The notes under the pieces: generated by a model
Told to the model about the DNA's origin: nothing
Seen by the model: the letters and a program-made list of their open reading frames with translations, nothing else
The model's database searches: none
Source: Mycobacterium sp. 852013-50091_SCH5140682
GTDB taxonomy: Bacteria; Actinomycetota; Actinomycetes; Mycobacteriales; Mycobacteriaceae
Direction: 5' to 3'
Assembly (NCBI RefSeq): GCF_001665685.1
Contig: NZ_LZTB01000076.1
Coordinates: 1-34,439, forward strand
Length of the DNA stretch: 34,439 nucleotides
Part shown: piece by piece, positions 30,464-34,439 of the stretch
Layout: each line of letters starts with the position of its first letter
Position numbering within the stretch: position 1 is the first letter of the stretch
Translations under genes and position numbers: made by a program

Positions 30464-31744
30464 ATGCCGACTTTGAATCTCCCGCCCGGATTCGACTTCA
30501 CGGACCCCGATATCTACGCCGAACGGCTGCCGGTCGACGAACTTGCGCAGATGCGGAAGCTGGCGCCGATCTGGTGGAACGAACAGCCCGTCGACGGCAC
30601 AGGCTTCGACGACGGCGGATTCTGGGTCGTCACCAAACACAAGGACGTCAAGGAGGTGTCCCTGCGCAGCGACGTCTTCTCCAGTCAGGAGAAGACCGCC
30701 CTGCCCCGCTACCCCGAGGGCAGCATCTCCCAGCAGATCGAGCACGGCAGGTTCGTGCTGCTCAACATGGACGCCCCGCATCACACCCACCTGCGCAAGA
30801 TCGTCTCGCGGGCATTCACGCCACGGGCCGTGGAAAAGCTGCGCGATGATCTGGCCCGGCGCGCCCGCACCATCGCCCACGCCGCGGCCGCCGAGAATGC
30901 CGGCGATTTCGTCGAGCAGGTGTCGTGCGAACTGCCGCTGCAGGCCATCGCCGGGCTCATGGGGGTGCCGCAAGAGGACCGCAAGAAGCTCTTCGACTGG
31001 TCAAATCAGATGGTCGGCAATCAGGATCCGGAGTTTGCCGGCAACGACGCCATCTCGGCGTCGGTGGAGCTGATCATGTACGGGATGAAGATGGCAGCCG
31101 AGCGGACGGCCACGCCCGGCGACGATCTGGTGACCGCGCTCGTGCAGGCCGATGTCGAGGGCCACAAACTCTCCGACGACGAGTTCGGCTTCTTCGTGAT
31201 CCTGCTGGCGGTGGCGGGCAATGAGACCACCCGCAACTCGATCACCCAGGGCATGATGGCATTCACCGAGTTCCCTGCCCAGTGGGAGCTGTTCAAGCAG
31301 CAGCGACCGGCCACCGCGGCCGACGAGATCGTCCGGTGGGCCACACCGGTGACGTCGTTCCAGCGCACTGCGCTGGCGGACACCGAGCTCTCCGGTGTGC
31401 CGATCAAGAAGGGGCAGCGGGTGGTGATGTTCTACCGCTCGGCCAACTTCGACGAGGAGGTCTTCGACGATCCGTACACCTTCGACATCTTGCGAAATCC
31501 CAACCCCCATGTGGGATTCGGCGGTACCGGCGCGCACTACTGCATCGGCGCGAACCTGGCCAGGATGACGATCGACCTGATGTTCAACGCCATCGCCGAC
31601 GAGATGCCCGACCTCTCGCCGCTGGCCGAACCCGAACGGCTACGGTCCGGTTGGCTCAACGGCATCAAACACTGGCAGGTCGACTACCGCGGTGCCGCGA
31701 ATGCGAAATGCCCTGTGCCCCATCAGGATCTGGGTAGTCAATGA
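30464..31744 (+). CDS. Cytochrome P450 of the CYP125 family (steroid C26/C27 monooxygenase)
   Basis: A 426-residue P450. The N-terminal NLPPGFDFTDPDIYAERLPV, the I-helix AVAGNETTRNSITQGMMAF, ExxR in DEIVRW and the haem-binding loop FGGTGAHYCIGANLAR (Cys360) match CYP125A1 (Rv3545c) nearly residue for residue as I recall it. CYP125 enzymes oxidise the terminal methyl of the cholesterol/cholestenone side chain to the 26-oic acid, starting side-chain degradation; electrons come from a ferredoxin and its reductase, not encoded here. The last 12 residues extend past the usual CPVPH end. GAGGGAG lies about 12 bp before the ATG. The 3' end overlaps the convergent membrane-protein gene by 80 bp. It sits outside a recognisable cholesterol cluster, so it is probably a second CYP125. 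Confidence 0.94.
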   Translation: MPTLNLPPGFDFTDPDIYAERLPVDELAQMRKLAPIWWNEQPVDGTGFDDGGFWVVTKHKDVKEVSLRSDVFSSQEKTALPRYPEGSISQQIEHGRFVLLNMDAPHHTHLRKIVSRAFTPRAVEKLRDDLARRARTIAHAAAAENAGDFVEQVSCELPLQAIAGLMGVPQEDRKKLFDWSNQMVGNQDPEFAGNDAISASVELIMYGMKMAAERTATPGDDLVTALVQADVEGHKLSDDEFGFFVILLAVAGNETTRNSITQGMMAFTEFPAQWELFKQQRPATAADEIVRWATPVTSFQRTALADTELSGVPIKKGQRVVMFYRSANFDEEVFDDPYTFDILRNPNPHVGFGGTGAHYCIGANLARMTIDLMFNAIADEMPDLSPLAEPERLRSGWLNGIKHWQVDYRGAANAKCPVPHQDLGSQ

Positions 31745-32021
31745 TCGAACGCCAGTAGTCATCCGAGATTTCGCCACCTCCGCGCAGCACGATGGCCAGC
31801 CCGGTTGCCATGGCGATGCCCAAAAGACCCAGCCACAGCCCGAACACAGCGATGACGATCCACAGCACCGCGGTCACCGCCGGCCACGGTGATACCACCG
31901 CCAGCACGGGCGCGAAGAAGAATCCGGTACCCACGTAGGCGGCCGAGCCCGCGCGGTCGGCTGTCATCACGAAGCGCAACCATCGCGGGACCGGCGCAGC
32001 TGGGCGGGTGGGGTGAGCCAT
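31665..32021 (-). CDS. Small membrane protein, unknown function
   Basis: A 118-residue protein. Two hydrophobic segments of about 20-25 residues (VGTGFFFAPVLAVVSPWPAV and LWIVIAVFGLWLGLLGIAMA) suggest two or three membrane passes, with a polar C-terminal tail. No known domain is recognised. The ATG at 32021 has AGGAGG about 5 bp upstream, which supports it as real. The last 80 bp run antisense through the end of the CYP125 gene; that tail (from YPDPDG on) looks low-complexity and may be less conserved. It is divergent from the XRE regulator, which could control it. Confidence 0.72.
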   Translation of the reverse strand: MAHPTRPAAPVPRWLRFVMTADRAGSAAYVGTGFFFAPVLAVVSPWPAVTAVLWIVIAVFGLWLGLLGIAMATGLAIVLRGGGEISDDYWRSIIDYPDPDGAQGISHSRHRGSRPASV

Positions 32022-32089
32022 TGCGCCTCCTGGACTCCAGAGTTGTTCCCGACACCACCACGCTCGCGGGTATGTGTAATGGGCGCAAT

Positions 32090-32102
32090 TACCTCGGAGG
32101 TA
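32090..32102. promoter_or_regulatory. Operator-like palindrome TACCTC-G-GAGGTA
   Basis: A perfect 6-bp inverted repeat around one base, in the 117-bp gap between the membrane-protein gene and the XRE regulator. The GGAGG in it could alternatively be part of a ribosome binding site. Confidence 0.35.
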
Positions 32103-32138
32103 GTGGCCGGGCGGCGTGGCATCGCCGAGACTGGTCGG

Positions 32139-32909
32139 GTGACCACGGCGACCAGGCAGTCATCCATCGGCACCTTGATGCGCGAGTGGCGGCAGCGCCG
32201 CCGGATCAGTCAACTCGAGCTGGCGATCGAGGCCGACGTGTCGGCGCGACACGTCAGCTTCATCGAAACCGGGCGTTCGACGCCGAGCCGAGCCATGGTG
32301 CTGCGGCTGGCCTCAGTGCTGGATGTCCCTCTGCGCGAACAGAATCGGTTGCTCATGGCCGCAGGTCTTGCCCCGGTGTACGGCGAACGCCCTCTTGACG
32401 ATCCCGATATGGCCGCGTTGCGTGACGGCGTGACGCGGGTGCTGGAGGCCTACCACCCGTACCCGTGTGTGGTCATCGACCGGGCCTGGAACCTGGTGCA
32501 GGCCAACGCCGGAACAGCGCTGCTGTTGCAGGGCGTCGCCGAGCATCTGCTCGCCCAGCCCAATGCGCTGCGGATCACGCTGCATCCCGACGGGATGGCG
32601 CCGCGGATCCGCAATCTGGCCGAGTGGCGTCATCACCTGATCAGCAGGCTGCAACGCGAGGTGTCGGTCAGCGGGTCCGACGAACTGGCGGCGCTGCTGA
32701 CCGAGATCGAGGCCTATCCCGGCGGGTCGGCGCCGATCCGGGATCTCGGCGGCGTCGTGGTCCCGCTGGAGCTGGACACCGAACACGGCCCGCTGACGTT
32801 CCTGAGCACGGTCACGACGTTCGGTACGGCGCTGGACCTCACCGCGGCCGAGCTCAGCATCGAGGCATTCCTGCCCGCCGACGCGGCTACCGCGGCGGCG
32901 CTGCGCTGA
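32139..32909 (+). CDS. XRE-family regulator with MmyB-like ligand domain
   Basis: A 256-residue protein from the GTG at 32139. The N-terminal helix-turn-helix of XRE type is at residues 10-70 (LMREWRQRRRISQLELAIEA; SARHVSFIETGRSTPSRAM). The C-terminal part (from YHPYPCVVIDRAWNLVQANA on) is the MmyB/PAS-like domain, which in this family may bind fatty acids or similar ligands. The start is uncertain: in-frame alternatives are an ATG at 32079 and a GTG at 32103, neither with a well-spaced ribosome binding site. Conserved similarity begins near 32160. It is convergent with ldtA, 8 bp apart. Targets are unknown; the divergent membrane-protein gene is the natural candidate. Confidence 0.87.
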   Translation: MTTATRQSSIGTLMREWRQRRRISQLELAIEADVSARHVSFIETGRSTPSRAMVLRLASVLDVPLREQNRLLMAAGLAPVYGERPLDDPDMAALRDGVTRVLEAYHPYPCVVIDRAWNLVQANAGTALLLQGVAEHLLAQPNALRITLHPDGMAPRIRNLAEWRHHLISRLQREVSVSGSDELAALLTEIEAYPGGSAPIRDLGGVVVPLELDTEHGPLTFLSTVTTFGTALDLTAAELSIEAFLPADAATAAALR

Positions 32910-32917
32910 CTTGAGGG

Positions 32918-33703
32918 TCAGGCGTTGATGATGATCGGATCACCGATGTTGACGGTGTTGAAGTACCACGCCGCGTTGTCCGGGCTGAGGTTGATGCAGC
33001 CGTGGCTGACGTTCGAGTTGCCCTGCTGAGCCACCGACCACGGCGCCGAGTGCACGTACACCCCGCCCCAGGTGACGCGTACCGCGTCGCTGACGGTCAG
33101 CTTGTAGCCTTCCGGATCGCTCAACGGGATGCCGATGGTCCGCGAATCCATCACCACCGTCTTCTCTTTCGACAGCGCGGTGAAGGAGCCGACAGGGGTC
33201 GGATGTTTGGGCTTGCCCATCGAAGCAGGCATGGTGCGCGCGACCTGGCCGTCGATGCTGACGGTGAACGTGTGGGCGCTGATATCGGCCACCCCGAGCA
33301 CGGTGGCGCCGGTCTCGAAGCTGGTCTTGAAGCCCTCGGCGACGACAGAGATGGTGGAGTGCGCCGGGTAGAACTGATCCGGCGTCCAGCGCATCACATC
33401 GTTGCTCAACCAGGTGACCTTGCCGGTCGGCGCGGTCCCCGCGGAGGTGGTCACGCGCAGGCTGTGCTCGGCGGCGCCGCGGTCGATCACCGGAGCGCTG
33501 AACGTCACCGTCACCGGGTACGCCACCCCGACGACGGCTCCCGCCGCCGGCTCGACCGTGACTACCGGGTTCGGGGTGCTGACGGCTGCCGCCGCGACGT
33601 TAACCGAGCCGGCGAGGGCCAGGGTGGCGATCCCGATTACCGCAAACACTTTTCGGACCGATCCCAGCGCGGTTCGAGGACCGGGCGACGAGGCGTTCAG
33701 CAT
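32918..33703 (-). CDS. ldtA: L,D-transpeptidase, LdtMt1/LdtA type
   Basis: A 261-residue secreted or membrane-anchored enzyme that makes 3-3 cross-links between meso-diaminopimelate residues in mycobacterial peptidoglycan. The N-terminus has a signal anchor (SVRKVFAVIGIATLALAG, cleavage near AAAAV). One Ig-like domain follows (VVTVEPAAGAVVGVAYPVTV region). The YkuD catalytic domain from about residue 140 ends in the active-site motif VYVHSAPW...SNVSHGCINLSP, with the catalytic Cys in SHGC. The single Ig domain and length match LdtMt1 (Rv0116c, 251 aa) rather than the two-Ig LdtMt2. The ATG at 33703 gives a normal signal peptide; the frame is open upstream to 33796. The transpeptidase uses tetrapeptide donors and is inhibited by carbapenems. 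Confidence 0.94.
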   Translation of the reverse strand: MLNASSPGPRTALGSVRKVFAVIGIATLALAGSVNVAAAAVSTPNPVVTVEPAAGAVVGVAYPVTVTFSAPVIDRGAAEHSLRVTTSAGTAPTGKVTWLSNDVMRWTPDQFYPAHSTISVVAEGFKTSFETGATVLGVADISAHTFTVSIDGQVARTMPASMGKPKHPTPVGSFTALSKEKTVVMDSRTIGIPLSDPEGYKLTVSDAVRVTWGGVYVHSAPWSVAQQGNSNVSHGCINLSPDNAAWYFNTVNIGDPIIINA

Positions 33704-33943
33704 TTCTGCAGTGTAGTTCGTCCGCTCCCCCCGCCGCGGTAATCGCAGGCCGAGGCCGGTAGGCGTCGCATCGGATTCACGAGGGAGGCGAGTCACGCTT
33801 ATTGCATCGACACCCGTGGCAGGAACGTTTCATCCGCCTCGAGATCGGTCCGGTGCGTCACCGGCCACCAGCAACACCGGGTAGGGACAGATCACTCGAT
33901 ACCGAAAACGACTCGGTAATTGCCACCGCCCTTGATGCTGTGG

Positions 33944-34339
33944 CTACGGCGCCGGCGGCACGTCCTGCGTCGGTGGCGGCTGGTCGGGCGCGGAGGCAGG
34001 TGGTTGCCCGGGCACGGGCACACCGGCCTGGTCCGGAATCGGCTCGGTCGCGACGTCCGGTGCCGGGTGCAGGCGGCCCAGCCGTCCGAGGATCCGCATC
34101 CGCAGCGGTAGCTTGGTGGCGGGATCCTCCTGTGCGGCGGGATCGGCGGGGAGCTGTGCCTGCGGCGGCCCGTCCGGCGGCGCAGCGGGCACGTCGGGAA
34201 CCTGGCCGCCGGGAGCCTCCTGTGGAGCAGGCACGCCTGCGGGGGCCTGATCGATGCTGGGCTCGGCGACGAACTCCGGTGCCTGAGGTTGTGGTGCGGC
34301 AGATTCGACGGGCGCGGACTCGACGAGTTGGGCCTGCGG
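33944..34339 (-). CDS. Proline-rich protein, C-terminal part, truncated by contig end
   Basis: The frame runs leftward to a TAG at 33944-33946 and enters adapter sequence at 34340, so the N-terminus is missing; about 131 residues are visible. Composition is Pro/Ala/Gln-rich (APQEAPGGQVPDVPAAPP) with a short basic/hydrophobic island (LPLRMRILGRLGRLHP) between two disordered arms. No domain is recognised. The long Pro-rich open frame with third-position GC bias supports coding. Any protein residues read from beyond 34339 (for example MYKRQ) come from the adapter and must not be included. Confidence 0.6.
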   Translation of the reverse strand, partial: PQAQLVESAPVESAAPQPQAPEFVAEPSIDQAPAGVPAPQEAPGGQVPDVPAAPPDGPPQAQLPADPAAQEDPATKLPLRMRILGRLGRLHPAPDVATEPIPDQAGVPVPGQPPASAPDQPPPTQDVPPAP

Positions 34340-34439
34340 CTGTCTCTTATACACATCTCCGAGCCCACGAGACTACGCTGCAGGGGGTATGCCGTGTTGT
34401 GCGTGAATAAAAAAAGGGGGGGGGGGGGGGGGGCCACAC
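34340..34439. other. Sequencing-library adapter, index and poly-G tail (not genomic)
   Basis: 34340-34373 is the full Nextera transposase adapter in read-through orientation (begins CTGTCTCTTATACACATCT). 34374-34381 is TACGCTGC, an 8-base i7 index (N721 as I recall). 34382-34405 matches the Illumina P7 end at 17 of 24 positions, all seven mismatches being to G. A short A-rich run and 18 G follow (34416-34433), the signature of two-colour chemistry reading past the end of the insert. Translations of this junction give the familiar contaminant peptide VSYTHLRAHET. Confidence 0.98.

Noticed and set aside
1..34339. CRISPR arrays, insertion sequences, tRNA or rRNA genes
   Set aside because: No regularly spaced repeats, transposase motifs, terminal inverted repeats with target duplications, or cloverleaf/rRNA signatures were seen.
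33802..34410. Rightward open frame at the contig end
   Set aside because: Its last residues (VSYTHLRAHET...) are translated adapter; the real coding strand here is the leftward Pro-rich frame.
34416..34433. G-run as a G-quadruplex or biological homopolymer
   Set aside because: It follows adapter, index and P7 sequence and is the no-signal tail of two-colour sequencing.

Overview
This window is a contig end from a high-GC actinobacterium, almost certainly a fast-growing mycobacterium (Mycolicibacterium type). The evidence is an MmpL4/5-class exporter, an Eis acetyltransferase, a CinA protein, an LdtMt1/LdtA-type L,D-transpeptidase and a CYP125 cytochrome P450. From memory, the gene order resembles the M. 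smegmatis segment that carries its eis and ldtA genes; no alignment was run. No rRNA, tRNA, CRISPR array, insertion sequence or prophage is visible. The last 100 bases (34340-34439) are not genomic. They are Nextera library adapter, an i7 index, degraded P7 sequence and a poly-G tail.

Layout. 1-9.1 kb is a mixed housekeeping and envelope region: the C-terminal part of an MmpL transporter, an ArsR-SRPBCC fusion regulator with an upstream operator palindrome, an NlpC/P60-like protein behind a perfect CRP site, YaaA, a Tat-type lipoprotein alpha/beta hydrolase with an Asp nucleophile, an unknown lipoprotein, an AztD-like zinc-chaperone lipoprotein with a possible Zur box, and a small secreted protein. 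A 735-bp non-coding stretch with a strong hairpin follows. 9.85-15.4 kb reads rightward: a PLP decarboxylase, class I fructose-bisphosphate aldolase, an alpha/beta hydrolase, a degenerate MBL-fold protein whose start lies inside a perfect 13-bp hairpin, and an FAD monooxygenase-like enzyme. 15.4-23.3 kb reads leftward and could be one long transcription unit: SDR, exo-glucosaminidase-type GH2 (apparent ATT start), a 74-residue protein, Eis, CinA and a second PLP decarboxylase.

23.3-31.7 kb is the most interesting part. Three divergent intergenic regions each hold a palindrome that fits the KstR cholesterol-repressor motif (TNNAACNNGTTNNA), two exactly and one at 7 of 8 fixed positions. They sit between an SDR of the hydroxysteroid-dehydrogenase type and a DapB-like dehydrogenase, between a HAD-IB phosphatase and a nitronate-monooxygenase-family flavoprotein, and between a proline-rich secreted protein and a CYP125 P450. 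Inferred from this is an accessory KstR-controlled steroid or side-chain oxidation island outside the main cholesterol cluster. A TetR regulator with its own operator, and a molybdopterin oxidoreductase with no evident Cys/Sec/Ser metal ligand, lie inside it.

31.7-34.3 kb holds a small membrane protein, a divergent XRE/MmyB-type regulator, LdtA and the C-terminal end of a proline-rich protein cut by the adapter junction. Convergent neighbours throughout end within 0-15 bp of each other or overlap. Several genes without a Shine-Dalgarno sequence have a TANNNT -10 hexamer 6-8 bp before the start codon, as expected for leaderless mycobacterial mRNAs.
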